64,000 nucleotides of DNA from Chromobacterium phragmitis (GCF_003325475.1 NZ_CP029495.1:4030001-4094000), one strand, 5' to 3'. Positions 40,328 to 50,789 are shown, counted from the stretch's first letter. Numbers and translations are program-made. Notes: generated by a model from the letters alone, not told the origin.

Positions 40328-42673
40328 TCAGTCAAGCTGTTCAGCTAGCGCAGCCAGCAGGCCTTGCAAATGCTCGGCGTTATTGTCGCCCCCAAGCAGC
40401 GCGTCCTCCAGCCGGGCGGCAGCCACCGCCAGCTCGGCTTTGTCGGCGCTCAGCGCCGCTCCATGCAGCCTGTGCGCGTGATGCCTGGCCTGCGGCCAGT
40501 TCCGCTCCGCCAGCGCCTTTTCCAGCTCGGCCATGTCATCGCGAGCGCTGACGCGGAAGATCTCCTCAAGCGCGCCTCCGGCGCTGGCGGGAAGAGGAGG
40601 CGCCGTTGCTTCAAACTCTGCCGCTTGATGGTCCAGCCACAGTATAAGGATGTTTTCCAGCTGGGCCAGTTGCAACGGTTTGGTCAGACTGCTGTCCATG
40701 CCGCTTTCCAGGCAGCGCTGTTGATGTTCGATTCCGGTCGTGGCGGAAATGGCGACGATGGGCAGGTACGCTTGCCACTGCAGCGCCGGATGCTGGCGCA
40801 GCCGCCTGGCTAGCTCGTAGCCGTCCATGTCCGGCAGATTGCAGTCGAGCAGCACCAGAGAAAAACGGCGCCCTTGATCCAGCAGCGCCAGCGCGGCGGC
40901 GGCGTCCTCAGCCATGACGGATCGAAAGCCCAGTGTTTCCAGCTGCTGGCCGATGACAAAACGATTGGCCGGCTGATCCTCCACCACCAGAACCGGCGAA
41001 TAGGCTTCCATGAGGCCGCCGTGGCCGGAAGGGGGAGAAACAAGCTCCACGGCAGGAGCGGGCTCGGAGTCCACCGGCAGCCTCAGCGTCATTGTCGTGC
41101 CCCGGTCCGGCAGGCTGGACAAAGAAATGCTGCCCGACATCAATTCCACCAACTGGCGGCAGATCGCGAGCCCCAGGCCAGACCCCCCATAGCCTTGCCG
41201 ACTATCCCCGGCTTGAGCGTAGGCCTTGAACAAACGTCCCTGCTGTTCCAACGCGATGCCGATGCCGGTATCCTGGACGGTGATGAGCAGCGTTCCGTTG
41301 CCGGACTCGCCTTGCTGCAACTCCACTCGCAGCAGCACCTCGCCCTGGTGGGTGAACTTGACCGCATTGCTGAGCAGGTTGCTCAATATTTGCCGCATGC
41401 GAACTGGATCCAGCCAGACCCTTACATCCGAAAGCCCCGATAGCTGGGTGGTCAGCGCCAGTCCCTTCTTTTCGGCGCAGGGGCGATAAATGCCCGCCAC
41501 GCCACTCGCCAGCGCCGCCATGTCTATGGGAACGGGCTCCAACAGCAGTTTGCGCGCGTCCAGCTTGGAAATATCCAATACATTGTCCAGCAGCTCCAGC
41601 AGATTGACGGCCGAAGCATTGGCCAGCGCCACCAGCTCGCGTTCGCGCGGCGGCAGCATGCTGCCGCGCAAAAGCTCCACCGATGCCAGCACCGCGTTCA
41701 GCGGAGTGCGTATTTCATGGCTCATCATCGCCAGAAACAGCGACTTGTCGGCTTCGCTCCGCTGCGCGGCGCGTTTAGCGGTTCTGGCGTGCTGGGAAAA
41801 CAGCAGCAACAATAGCAGCGCGACGGCGAGCATCGAAAACTCCACCCAGTAGTGGCGAATGATGGAGCCGACCGTAGGCGTGCCGTAATCCGTCGCCCGC
41901 AGCCAGTTGTACAGGATATTGTCGGTGTCCTCGGCAGTCAGTTGCCCCAGCGCGGCATTGATGATGTCTCTCAGCATGGGCTGTTGCTGGTTGACCGCCA
42001 TCGATACCAGCCGGGGCATTTCGCTGACGCTGCCCGCGATGTGAAGTTTTCCGTAGTAACGACGTTGAATCACGCTCTGCAATATGGCATCCAGCCCCAC
42101 TGCCGCATAGGCGTCGCCGTTCGCCACGGCATCCAAGGCAGCCAGCGGCGTGGGCGTTTGCAGGATTCGGACCTCCGGATAGTGTTCCCTCAGAAAATAC
42201 TCGTACGGATCGCCTTGCTCCACCGCGACCATTTTTCCGGATAGCCGGCTCGGATCGAAAACGATGGGCTTGTCCGGCCGAGTGACCAGAAGGGTGCTGC
42301 CGGAAAAGTAGGGGTCGCTGAACAGCATCTGTTTGTTGAAAGGGGGGGGGATCAGTCGGGGCGAAGTGGCGGTGACCAAGTCCAACTTGCCGCTTAGCAG
42401 CATGCCCATCGCCTGGTGGCGGTTTTGCACTGGAACCAGTTGAAAGCGGATGCCGCTGATGTCCGCTATGCGTTGCAAATACTCCTGGGTCAAACCTTTA
42501 TGCTTGCCATCTTCCAGATATTCGATCGGCCAACCGTGAGGGTCGATCGCATAGCGCACAACCGGATGACGCGCGAGCCAAGCTCGCTCCTCGGTGCTGA
42601 AGGGGCTGGACGCCCAGCCGAAAGAGGCCCAGCAGCACAGCAGCAGCCAGCTGTGAATCTTTGCCAATCTCAT
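40328..42673 (-). CDS. BvgS/EvgS-like hybrid sensor histidine kinase
   Basis: A 781-residue protein: signal peptide (LLLCCWASFGWA), one periplasmic solute-binding-type (SBP_bac_3) sensor domain at ~28-255, TM at ~268-290 and HisKA with His in LAMMSHEIRTPLN. A HATPase follows (NLLSNAVKFTHQG, DTGIGIALEQQGRLF, GGSGLGLAICRQLV), then a receiver (LVLLDCNLPDMDGYEL) and Hpt (His 734 in HRLHG). This is the unorthodox four-step phosphorelay layout, without a PAS domain and with one sensor domain instead of two. It overlaps the response regulator gene by 4 bp. A C9 tract encodes P109-P111. Confidence 0.92.
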   Translation of the reverse strand: MRLAKIHSWLLLCCWASFGWASSPFSTEERAWLARHPVVRYAIDPHGWPIEYLEDGKHKGLTQEYLQRIADISGIRFQLVPVQNRHQAMGMLLSGKLDLVTATSPRLIPPPFNKQMLFSDPYFSGSTLLVTRPDKPIVFDPSRLSGKMVAVEQGDPYEYFLREHYPEVRILQTPTPLAALDAVANGDAYAAVGLDAILQSVIQRRYYGKLHIAGSVSEMPRLVSMAVNQQQPMLRDIINAALGQLTAEDTDNILYNWLRATDYGTPTVGSIIRHYWVEFSMLAVALLLLLLFSQHARTAKRAAQRSEADKSLFLAMMSHEIRTPLNAVLASVELLRGSMLPPRERELVALANASAVNLLELLDNVLDISKLDARKLLLEPVPIDMAALASGVAGIYRPCAEKKGLALTTQLSGLSDVRVWLDPVRMRQILSNLLSNAVKFTHQGEVLLRVELQQGESGNGTLLITVQDTGIGIALEQQGRLFKAYAQAGDSRQGYGGSGLGLAICRQLVELMSGSISLSSLPDRGTTMTLRLPVDSEPAPAVELVSPPSGHGGLMEAYSPVLVVEDQPANRFVIGQQLETLGFRSVMAEDAAAALALLDQGRRFSLVLLDCNLPDMDGYELARRLRQHPALQWQAYLPIVAISATTGIEHQQRCLESGMDSSLTKPLQLAQLENILILWLDHQAAEFEATAPPLPASAGGALEEIFRVSARDDMAELEKALAERNWPQARHHAHRLHGAALSADKAELAVAAARLEDALLGGDNNAEHLQGLLAALAEQLD
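42342..42350 (-). repeat. Homopolymeric tract of nine C (coding strand) inside the BvgS-like kinase gene
   Basis: Nine identical bases encode the end of I108 through P111 in the periplasmic domain. Gain or loss of one base would frameshift the kinase near its N-terminus. It is the longest single-base run I saw within a coding region in this window. Confidence 0.85.
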
Positions 42674-43362
42674 GACCCCTCCAGGCGCTGCTGCTGCATG
42701 AATAACTCGTTGTCGCTGCGCAGGCCCAGTTTTTTCAGCGCGGCTTGTTTTTGATTGCTGATGGTCTTGATGCTGCGGGAAAACTTGATGGCGATCTCGC
42801 TGACCGACAGCCCCAGCAGGCAGCAGCGCAGCACCTCGCGCTCTCTCGGCGAAAGGTCCGGATGGTCCAGCAAATTGGGCAAGGCGCCCTGGGCAACGGA
42901 TTCGACAGGGGGCTGCGCCAGTGACTCCCTCATCGATTCGCCCAGGTAGTCCTGCCCGGAAGCCAGGCGTCGTATGGCATGGAGCAGCTCATCCATGCTC
43001 TGTTCCTTGCCGATGAATCCGTGAGCGCCGCCGCGCATGGCCAAGGCCACGGTGGCGGGGGTGTAGTAGGCGGACATGACCAGAATGCGCAGCAAAGGGA
43101 AGCGTATTCGCAATGCGCGGATCAGGTTGAGGCCATCGACGTCGTCCGGGCGCAGAGCATAATCGATGACGGCCACATCGGCGGCCGGCGCGCCAGGCGC
43201 TGCCAGGGTGCGCATCAGCTGGCTGCTGGAAGTGAAGCTGCCGACCAGCCGAATGTCGGCGACTGCCTCGAGTTGTCCGCCCAGGCCATGTAGCACCATC
43301 AGATGATCGTCCAGCAGGATGACGCGGATCGCTTGATCTGAGGGGGCGGAGGTGGCAGTCAT
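42670..43362 (-). CDS. LuxR/NarL-type response regulator (BvgA/EvgA-like)
   Basis: A 230-residue regulator. Receiver ~12-130 (VILLDDHLMVLHGL, acceptor Asp in VAVIDYALRPDD, MSAYY, Lys in GFIGKEQSMDELL) and a C-terminal LuxR HTH (~165-225: LSPREREVLRCCLLGLSVSEIAIKFSRSIKTISNQKQAALKKLG). It is the likely target of the hybrid kinase, whose start overlaps its stop (ATGA). Start chosen at MTATSAP; the frame runs 22 codons further upstream. Confidence 0.9.
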   Translation of the reverse strand: MTATSAPSDQAIRVILLDDHLMVLHGLGGQLEAVADIRLVGSFTSSSQLMRTLAAPGAPAADVAVIDYALRPDDVDGLNLIRALRIRFPLLRILVMSAYYTPATVALAMRGGAHGFIGKEQSMDELLHAIRRLASGQDYLGESMRESLAQPPVESVAQGALPNLLDHPDLSPREREVLRCCLLGLSVSEIAIKFSRSIKTISNQKQAALKKLGLRSDNELFMQQQRLEGS

Positions 43363-43723
43363 GAGGGGTCTCGGCGTAGAAGGGGGTTGAGGGCCTGGGC
43401 GCGATTTGCGAGCGTAACTTGGCTTCATTGTTGACCATATTGGCTGAGAAAGGAAAATGCGATCGCCGTCCGGCGATGGATATCACTTTGTCGTCCAAGT
43501 TCGGCAAATTTTACGTCGTATGCGGCTGGCGGAATATGTCTGCGCGCAACGTATGGGTCAAGCCATTGATTTTTCACGGCACAAACCTGAAAACTTCCGA
43601 TAAGTATAATTATCGGAAATAATCAGAATTTTAAGTATATTTACCACGTAATACGTAATATATTTACATCATTAAATTTGCTACACTCACAAGCAAGCTA
43701 ATTGCAATGGATGGAGCATGATG
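43363..43723 (+). promoter_or_regulatory. AT-rich divergent intergenic region with 24-bp palindrome (43595-43618)
   Basis: No gene supported. It holds TTCCGATAA-GTATAA-TTATCGGAA, a perfect 9+9 inverted repeat, followed by about 70 bases of very AT-rich sequence up to the KfrA-like gene. KfrA proteins are known to repress their own promoters, so this is a candidate operator. The region also holds the promoter of the divergent LuxR-type regulator gene. Confidence 0.6.
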
Positions 43724-44776
43724 ATGAGCGCCGATATTTACTCGCGCATACGGCAAGCCGCCTTCGAACTGGTATCCGAAGGCGCCTGGCCCACCGTGGT
43801 GGACGTGAGAGCCCGGCTGGGGAGCGGCTCCAACACCACCATCAACAACACGCTGAAGGCTTGGAGACAGGAGTTTTTGGGGAAGGTGGCATTAAGCGCA
43901 CGACGCCCGGACTGGCCGCCCGCGCTGACCGAAGCCTTTGACCAAGTGTGGCAAAAGGCCTGCGATGAATCCGAGCGGCAACTCGAATCCGTGCGCCGCG
44001 AAATAGAGGCCGAGGGCGAAGCGTTGCGTGACGCGCATGCCAAGACTCAGGGCAAGCTTGAGCAGCTCGAGGCAGAGACCCAATCGCTGCGACACGAGCT
44101 TGAGTTGCGGGCTGCGCGGCAAGTTGAGCTGGACAGCTTGCTGCAGCGCGAGAGGGCGCAGACAGAGTCGCTGGCTCGGGAGCGGGAGGCATTGCTGGAA
44201 GCGCAAGAAAGCGCGCGCGCGGAGCTTAAAAATGAGCGCAAGCTGGCAATCGAGCGCAAGGAGGAGCAGGACACTCTGCATCAACAGCAGTTGCAGGCGG
44301 CAAGAAATGAATCCGAGCGCAAAGAAGCGCTGGCCTATGAGCGTCTGGAAGGCCTGCGCGTCCGCCTTTATCAGCAAGTGGAAGAAGAACGGCGGGAAAT
44401 GAAGCTGCAACAACAAAGGCTTGAGGAAGCGCTCGGCCAGGCCAGGCAGGACGCCGCGAAGGTCGAAAATTTGTGGCGAGAGCGCCTGCTTGAGCGAGAG
44501 CGCGAGAATGGAGGGCTTCAGGCCAAACTGGAACTGCTGGCGGAGAGGGAGGGAACGCTCTTGCGGGAGGCTGCGGACAGGCAGCAGGCGGTCGAAGCAG
44601 GCCAGCGCCGGACGCAGGAGCTTGCTGAACGCTGCGCCAGGGCGGAAGAAAGGGCCATGCAGGACAGGGCGCTATGGCTAGAGCGCATTGGCGCGGCCTG
44701 GGACAGGGGAGAGCGGCAAGCCGAGGGGCAGTCGATGCGAGACTGGCTGCATGCAGTTTGCCCAGCAAGCGAATAA
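43724..44776 (+). CDS. KfrA-like DNA-binding coiled-coil protein
   Basis: A 350-residue protein. The N-terminal ~55 residues match the KfrA DNA-binding domain (IYSRIRQAAFELVSEG, PTVVDVRARLGSGSNTTINNTLKAWR). Residues ~75-330 are an almost unbroken, Glu/Arg/Gln-rich alpha-helical coiled coil. KfrA proteins are typically plasmid-encoded autoregulators linked to partitioning; a chromosomal copy is unusual but known. Three in-frame ATGs start the gene; 43724 has the best spacing from GGAG. The strongly AT-rich upstream region contrasts with the GC-rich gene. Confidence 0.82.
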   Translation: MSADIYSRIRQAAFELVSEGAWPTVVDVRARLGSGSNTTINNTLKAWRQEFLGKVALSARRPDWPPALTEAFDQVWQKACDESERQLESVRREIEAEGEALRDAHAKTQGKLEQLEAETQSLRHELELRAARQVELDSLLQRERAQTESLAREREALLEAQESARAELKNERKLAIERKEEQDTLHQQQLQAARNESERKEALAYERLEGLRVRLYQQVEEERREMKLQQQRLEEALGQARQDAAKVENLWRERLLERERENGGLQAKLELLAEREGTLLREAADRQQAVEAGQRRTQELAERCARAEERAMQDRALWLERIGAAWDRGERQAEGQSMRDWLHAVCPASE

Positions 44777-44875
44777 ACCCCGGGGGCCCCGCGCGCAGCC
44801 TGTCCATCGGGCCGGGCGCGACAGGCAGGCGTTGGCTATGCTGAATGGATTTCACCCCTCCAGCAAGGAGCCAAA

Positions 44876-45502
44876 ATGAGCATGCAGGGATATGCCGTAC
44901 TCTACTCGGCGCTTGTGATCGCGCTGTTCGCCGCCGTTGTCTGGAAAACCGACCTCCTCCGCGACCGAGGCACCCTGGCCAGCGGCGTAGCCAGCGGCCA
45001 GCAGACGTACAGCCTGGCGCGCAGCCAGCTGATCTGGTGGACATTTCTTGTCGCCATCATTTCCGGCTGGCTACTCCTCACCACCAACAATCTGCCAGCG
45101 CCCACCGCGGAAGTGCTAGGCTTGCTTGGAATCAGCGTGGCGACATCCGGTGCCGCATCGCTGATAGACGCCCCCTCCGGCGCGTCGCCTGGTCCGTTGC
45201 GGCATTCGCGCGGCTGGGCTCAGGACGTGCTGGACGACGGGCAGGGCATATCCGTGCATCGCTATCAGGCCCTGCTGGCCAATGCGGGCATCGGCATCGC
45301 CTTTTTATACAAATCGGTGCAGCAGCAAGGCTTTTACCAGATAGACGCCAGTTGGCTGGCGGTGCTGGGCCTGAGCAGCGCGATGTATGTGGGCATGAAG
45401 TCGCGCGAACCCGCCATTCCGGCCGCCGCCGCGCCAGCCATTTCCGCCTCGCCCCAGGCCAGCCCCGCCGTCAATACACCGCCGCAAGCCGCCCAGGCCT
45501 GA
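44876..45502 (+). CDS. Hypothetical membrane protein
   Basis: A 208-residue protein with hydrophobic segments at about residues 7-23, 56-70, 77-97 and 138-150/160-178. The tail is Pro/Ala-rich (residues ~180-208). The segment SLARSQLIWWTFLVAIISGW resembles membrane proteins found beside unrelated genes in several bacteria, but I cannot name a family. Preceded by an AAGGAG ribosome-binding site. It may be co-transcribed with the KfrA-like gene 100 bases upstream. Confidence 0.65.
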   Translation: MSMQGYAVLYSALVIALFAAVVWKTDLLRDRGTLASGVASGQQTYSLARSQLIWWTFLVAIISGWLLLTTNNLPAPTAEVLGLLGISVATSGAASLIDAPSGASPGPLRHSRGWAQDVLDDGQGISVHRYQALLANAGIGIAFLYKSVQQQGFYQIDASWLAVLGLSSAMYVGMKSREPAIPAAAAPAISASPQASPAVNTPPQAAQA

Positions 45503-45635
45503 TCAGCGCAAGGTGCGAATTTGGTCGCCCGCATGGCCAGTCGGGCGGCAATCCCATACAATAAGGGTCGATTCAATAGCGGTCTCCGTGCGCAATGCGC
45601 GCCCGGAGCCCGCTTTTTCATTACGGAAAGACCAA

Positions 45636-46364
45636 ATGGAACCTGTACGCCTGTCCAAGCGCATGGCCGAATTGGGGATGTGTTCGCGCCGCGAGGCTGA
45701 TAGCTATATCGAACAAGGCTGGGTCAAGGTGGATGGAGAAGTGGCTGTCCTGGGCCAGAAAGTCCTGCCGCACAATCAGATCGAAATCGACAAGAAGGCG
45801 CAGGACGCCCAATCCGCCCGAGTCACTATTTTGCTGAACAAGCCGGTCGGCTACGTCTCAGGACAGGCCGAGGATGGCTACCTGCCCGCCGTCACGCTGA
45901 TCAAGCCTGAAAACCGCTGGGCAGAAGATGGCAGTCGCAAGCGGTTCCAACCCTCCCATTTGCGAGGATTGGCGCCGGCGGGCCGACTGGATATCGATTC
46001 AGTAGGCTTGTTGGTGTTGACGCAAGACGGCCGCATCGCCAAGCAATTGATCGGCGAGCGCTCGAACGTGGAGAAAGAGTATTTGGTCCGGGTGGAGGGA
46101 GAGTTGATTCCCAACGGCTTGAACCTGCTGAATCACGGTCTGGAGCTGGATGGCAAGAAGCTGCTGCCGGCAAAAGTCGGCTGGCAGAACGACGACCAGC
46201 TGCGCTTTGTCCTGCAGGAAGGCAAGAAGCGTCAAATTCGCCGCATGTGCGAACTGGTTGGCCTGCGGGTAACGGGCCTGAAGCGCATCGCCATAGGGAA
46301 AATCAAACTGGGAAATTTGCCGACCGGGCAGTGGCGCTATCTGCGCGATGACGAGCAGTTCTGA
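45636..46364 (+). CDS. 23S rRNA pseudouridine synthase, RluF-like
   Basis: A 242-residue RsuA/RluB/RluF-family enzyme. An N-terminal S4 RNA-binding domain (RLSKRMAELGMCSRREADSYIEQG) precedes the catalytic domain with Asp in AGRLDIDSVGLLVLT. KEYLVRVEG and GKKRQIRRMCELVG follow, and the LPTGQWRYLRDDE C-terminus resembles RluF, which modifies U2604 of 23S rRNA. RluF versus a related RluB-type activity cannot be fully separated by eye. Start at MEPVRLS behind GGAAAG. Confidence 0.85.
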   Translation: MEPVRLSKRMAELGMCSRREADSYIEQGWVKVDGEVAVLGQKVLPHNQIEIDKKAQDAQSARVTILLNKPVGYVSGQAEDGYLPAVTLIKPENRWAEDGSRKRFQPSHLRGLAPAGRLDIDSVGLLVLTQDGRIAKQLIGERSNVEKEYLVRVEGELIPNGLNLLNHGLELDGKKLLPAKVGWQNDDQLRFVLQEGKKRQIRRMCELVGLRVTGLKRIAIGKIKLGNLPTGQWRYLRDDEQF

Positions 46365-46389
46365 ATCAACAGCAGATGAGGGCGCGACC

Positions 46390-47385
46390 ATGTTCGAGAG
46401 TTTGCTGCGCAAATGGGGGTGGGATGCGGCCAGCAGGCAGCAGGCGAGGGAGCGGGGGCTGGAAATAGACCGGCTGCTCCACGCGTGCGACCGCAGGCTT
46501 TGCCTGCTGCCCAATCATCAGCAGGCGCTGGCTCCAGGCATGCGCATCTCTCAGGATTACCTGTCGACGTTAACGGAGAAGCTGCCGCCGGTTCTGGAGC
46601 TTTCCCTGCCCAGCTTTTCACGCGACCGCAGATTGGGATTGTTGTTCGCCGGCCCGTCCAGCTTGCTGGAGTTGCTAGAGGGCAGCGACGCCTTGCGGGA
46701 TTTTTTCTCCCGCGCGGCCAATGGCGACGAAGCCTGGGCCCTGATGACCATGCGCCGCAGCGAAACAGGGCGTTTCGGCGTCGCGATGGAAAATGGAGAA
46801 CTGCGCAATGACGTCGCCCAAACCGTGGTCAGTTTCGACGGGCACCGCCTGCAGATGCCTTGCGCGAGCGAAGACAGCTTTCATCGGCAGTCTGGCGAGC
46901 GGGCGCTCCATGTCCTGACCGCGGTCATTGCCGGCCAGCTCAGTCTGCAGGAGCAGACTCGTCTGCAACTGGAGGCAGAACAGGGCAGGCTGCAGCTACG
47001 CAAACTTGCCTTGAAATCCGCCGCCCATGTGGTTCTGGACGAACAGGACAGCGACGACCTGCCGGAAACCTTGGCGGGGGTCGATCAAAGGCTGAAGGAA
47101 ATCAGGCCTTTGCTGGAAAGCTTGCGCGAACTCAACAGCCTGGAAGGGGGGCTGGACACGGTGCGGCACATTCTCGAGCACCCTCGCGATTATTTCAGCC
47201 TGGAGAGCGTGGCGCTGAGACTGAATCGAATGGGCGTCAAGGTGGGGGACGGCGACGAAGAGAGCACCCTCTTGCAACTTGAGGAACTGGTATTGGGCAA
47301 AGAGCGCCCCACTCGTCGCGCGCTGATGGCGGTGCGCGTGAGACGGGAACACGTTATCGAGCTGCGACAGCAATTCGGCGCATAA
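46390..47385 (+). CDS. Hypothetical protein, 331 aa
   Basis: No family recognised. A soluble protein with an N-terminal hydrophilic region and a central region with RRLGLLFAGPSSLLELLEG. A long helical stretch (residues ~180-300, EQTRLQLEAEQGRLQLRKLALK) has coiled-coil character. The C-terminus is basic (RRALMAVRVRREHVIELRQQFGA). Start chosen at 46390 behind GAGGG; an upstream ATG (46348) would overlap the pseudouridine synthase gene by 17 bases. A terminator follows. Confidence 0.65.
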   Translation: MFESLLRKWGWDAASRQQARERGLEIDRLLHACDRRLCLLPNHQQALAPGMRISQDYLSTLTEKLPPVLELSLPSFSRDRRLGLLFAGPSSLLELLEGSDALRDFFSRAANGDEAWALMTMRRSETGRFGVAMENGELRNDVAQTVVSFDGHRLQMPCASEDSFHRQSGERALHVLTAVIAGQLSLQEQTRLQLEAEQGRLQLRKLALKSAAHVVLDEQDSDDLPETLAGVDQRLKEIRPLLESLRELNSLEGGLDTVRHILEHPRDYFSLESVALRLNRMGVKVGDGDEESTLLQLEELVLGKERPTRRALMAVRVRREHVIELRQQFGA

Positions 47386-47465
47386 ATCCAACGCACGCAG
47401 TCTTGAACCGGCTATGCTGAAAACAGTACAAGTTTCAATCGGCCTCAGGGCGGTCGGTTGAATCT

Positions 47466-47493
47466 GCCCCGACCTTCCGGCCGGGGCTTTTTT
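47466..47493 (+). terminator. Terminator downstream of the 331-aa protein gene
   Basis: Stem GCCCCG / CGGGGC with a 10-base loop and T6, 80 bases after the stop. Confidence 0.75.
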
Positions 47494-47810
47494 CTGGCCT
47501 TAAGCCATTGCCCCTCGCCCGGGGCGGCCCGCCGCCTTGACGATCGCCAGCCATGCCACTGACGCCCAGCCTGCTGTCAAGCAGATTCAGGCGCGCCGGA
47601 CGGCGACAGGGCCAAATAAAAAAACCGCCATGGAAACAGGGGGGCTGCAAAACCACGGCGGTAGAGAAATCGAAACGACATCGCGGACGCCCCGGCCGGC
47701 ATGAGGGGTTTGCGATCGAGGCCAACGCTCCTGAATGAGAGTAGATGGCGTTCGAGGCTGGCGACCTGTACCTTGGTTCAGGGCAAGAGGGAGGGCCGCT
47801 GGGCCGATGG
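47494..47810. other. Intergenic region with an orphan minus-strand terminator
   Basis: No convincing gene in either direction; open frames here have implausible composition. It contains the minus-strand hairpin at 47617-47662. It lies past the end of a minus-strand gene that already has its own terminator (47811-47848). Confidence 0.5.
47617..47662 (-). terminator. Strong minus-strand terminator without an assigned gene
   Basis: On the minus strand: stem ACCGCCGTGG / CCATGGCGGT with one mismatch, 19-base loop, then T7. It could end an unannotated small RNA or act as a second terminator for the 289-aa protein gene. Confidence 0.7.
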
Positions 47811-47848
47811 GAAAAGAAAGCGATGCGCCGCGGTTGGCGACGCATCTG
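47811..47848 (-). terminator. Terminator after the 289-aa protein gene
   Basis: Minus strand: GATGCGTCGC / GCGGCGCATC with one mismatch and a 5-base loop, followed by GCTTTCTTTTC, directly after the stop codon. Confidence 0.7.
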
Positions 47849-47858
47849 GTCAGTCATT

Positions 47859-48728
47859 TCAGCGCAACGGAGACAGCGCTTCTATCAGCGCCACTTCCTG
47901 GGCGTAGCCAAGCGCCTTCATCTTGGCGAGCAATGCTTCGGCATCGATCTGGTGCTGCCGGTCCAGTTCGTCTTCGATGATTCTGGCTTCCACCGCCAGC
48001 CAGACGCCGCGGCAGGAGGCGGCGCTGTCGAAATGGATGCCCGCGATCACGCCGGCGATCAAGCGCAGCTCATCGTCGCTGAACATCCGCGACAGCTGGG
48101 CCTGCTCGCGGCGGACGATTTCCGCGTAGCGGTCGCACATCTGCTGCACCCGCTCCGCGTCGCCGTAATGCGCAGGCTCGTCGACCGCGCCGATCTCGCC
48201 GCCGTGATGGAACCAGGCCTCGATCAGCGGGCGCAGTTGCGGCAAGTCCTCGTGCCAGACCCGCGCCAGCTCTTCGCGGAACTCGGCATTGTCGGTAAAG
48301 GACAGGTCGTCGAACGGCATGGCCGGCAGAACGTTCTCGTCCAGCGTGCGCTTGCCGACCCAAACGCGGCCCTCGTCGTCGATGCGGGTTTCCGCGCGCC
48401 AAACCGCCTGCTCTTCGGTGGCGAGATTGTCGACATGGATTTCGACATAAGGCAGGGCGACGCCCTGGCCTTCGTCCTCGCTGACGAAGCGCAGCGTGAT
48501 GTCGAACAGCCCGTGCTTCATCACCTCCAACAATTGCGGGCCATTGTCGCAGCCGACCAAGATGTAGCGGTCATCATCTTCATAAACCGCCACCTGGCTG
48601 GCTGTCGACGCCGGGTGGATCAGCTTGGCGCGCAATGCGTCCGCCAGCTCGTTGGTGTCATTGCGCTGAATGTCGTAACCGGTGCGATAGGCTTCGCGTT
48701 CTCGCCAAAGAGCGTTCCAGTCGTACAT
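47859..48728 (-). CDS. Hypothetical protein, 289 aa
   Basis: Family not recognised. A soluble acidic protein without signal peptide or membrane helix. Features are an N-terminal YDWNALWREREAYRTGYDIQ, an aromatic/acidic central part with VWHEDLPQLRPLIEAWFHHGGEIG, and a C-terminal helical region. Third codon positions are GC-rich as in neighbours, and it has its own terminator. It is divergent from typA, with about 200 bases between. Confidence 0.7.
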   Translation of the reverse strand: MYDWNALWREREAYRTGYDIQRNDTNELADALRAKLIHPASTASQVAVYEDDDRYILVGCDNGPQLLEVMKHGLFDITLRFVSEDEGQGVALPYVEIHVDNLATEEQAVWRAETRIDDEGRVWVGKRTLDENVLPAMPFDDLSFTDNAEFREELARVWHEDLPQLRPLIEAWFHHGGEIGAVDEPAHYGDAERVQQMCDRYAEIVRREQAQLSRMFSDDELRLIAGVIAGIHFDSAASCRGVWLAVEARIIEDELDRQHQIDAEALLAKMKALGYAQEVALIEALSPLR

Positions 48729-48850
48729 GTTTGGTGTTCCTTGTTGGCAGATGCGCGGAAGTGTAGCGTCAAACCGGCCTCGCGACTAATCGGCCCCGCC
48801 GGCAAAACGCATGCCGCGTTCACGAGATTGTCATTTGCCTTTGCCGAAAT

Positions 48851-48880
48851 TTTCGCGGCATTGTTCTACCATGCTATAAT
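48851..48880 (+). promoter_or_regulatory. Extended -10 promoter for typA
   Basis: TGCTATAAT is a perfect extended -10 element (TATAAT at 48875-48880), about 47 bases before the typA start. The -35 region is weak, which suits an extended -10 promoter. Confidence 0.6.
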
Positions 48881-48926
48881 CTTTCGATTTTTCTGTTTTC
48901 AGAATTCCAGCCGAAACACGCTAAAC

Positions 48927-50744
<1,818 letters not shown>

Positions 50745-50757
50745 TCCTTAATGGATG

Positions 50758-50787
50758 AAAAAAGCCCCGCTTTCGCGGGGCTTTTTT
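50758..50787. terminator. Bidirectional terminator after typA
   Basis: AAAAAAGCCCCGC-TTTC-GCGGGGCTTTTTT, a perfect stem between convergent genes. Confidence 0.93.
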
Positions 50788-50789
50788 GT

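Noticed and set aside
43419..43622. 67-codon frame in the KfrA upstream region
   Set aside because: No ribosome-binding site, atypical composition, and it runs into the palindrome that is better read as regulatory.
44834..44845. Shared 12-mer GGCTATGCTGAA at 44834 and 47410
   Set aside because: Chance pairs of identical 12-mers are expected many times in 64 kb, and neither copy has a good -35 element.
47435..47857. 140-codon minus-strand frame after the 289-aa gene
   Set aside because: It passes through two hairpin terminators and has Arg/Pro-rich shadow composition.
47745..48926. 394-codon upstream extension of typA
   Set aside because: It overlaps the oppositely oriented 289-aa gene, crosses the typA promoter and has no similarity to TypA, whose N-terminus begins at 48927.
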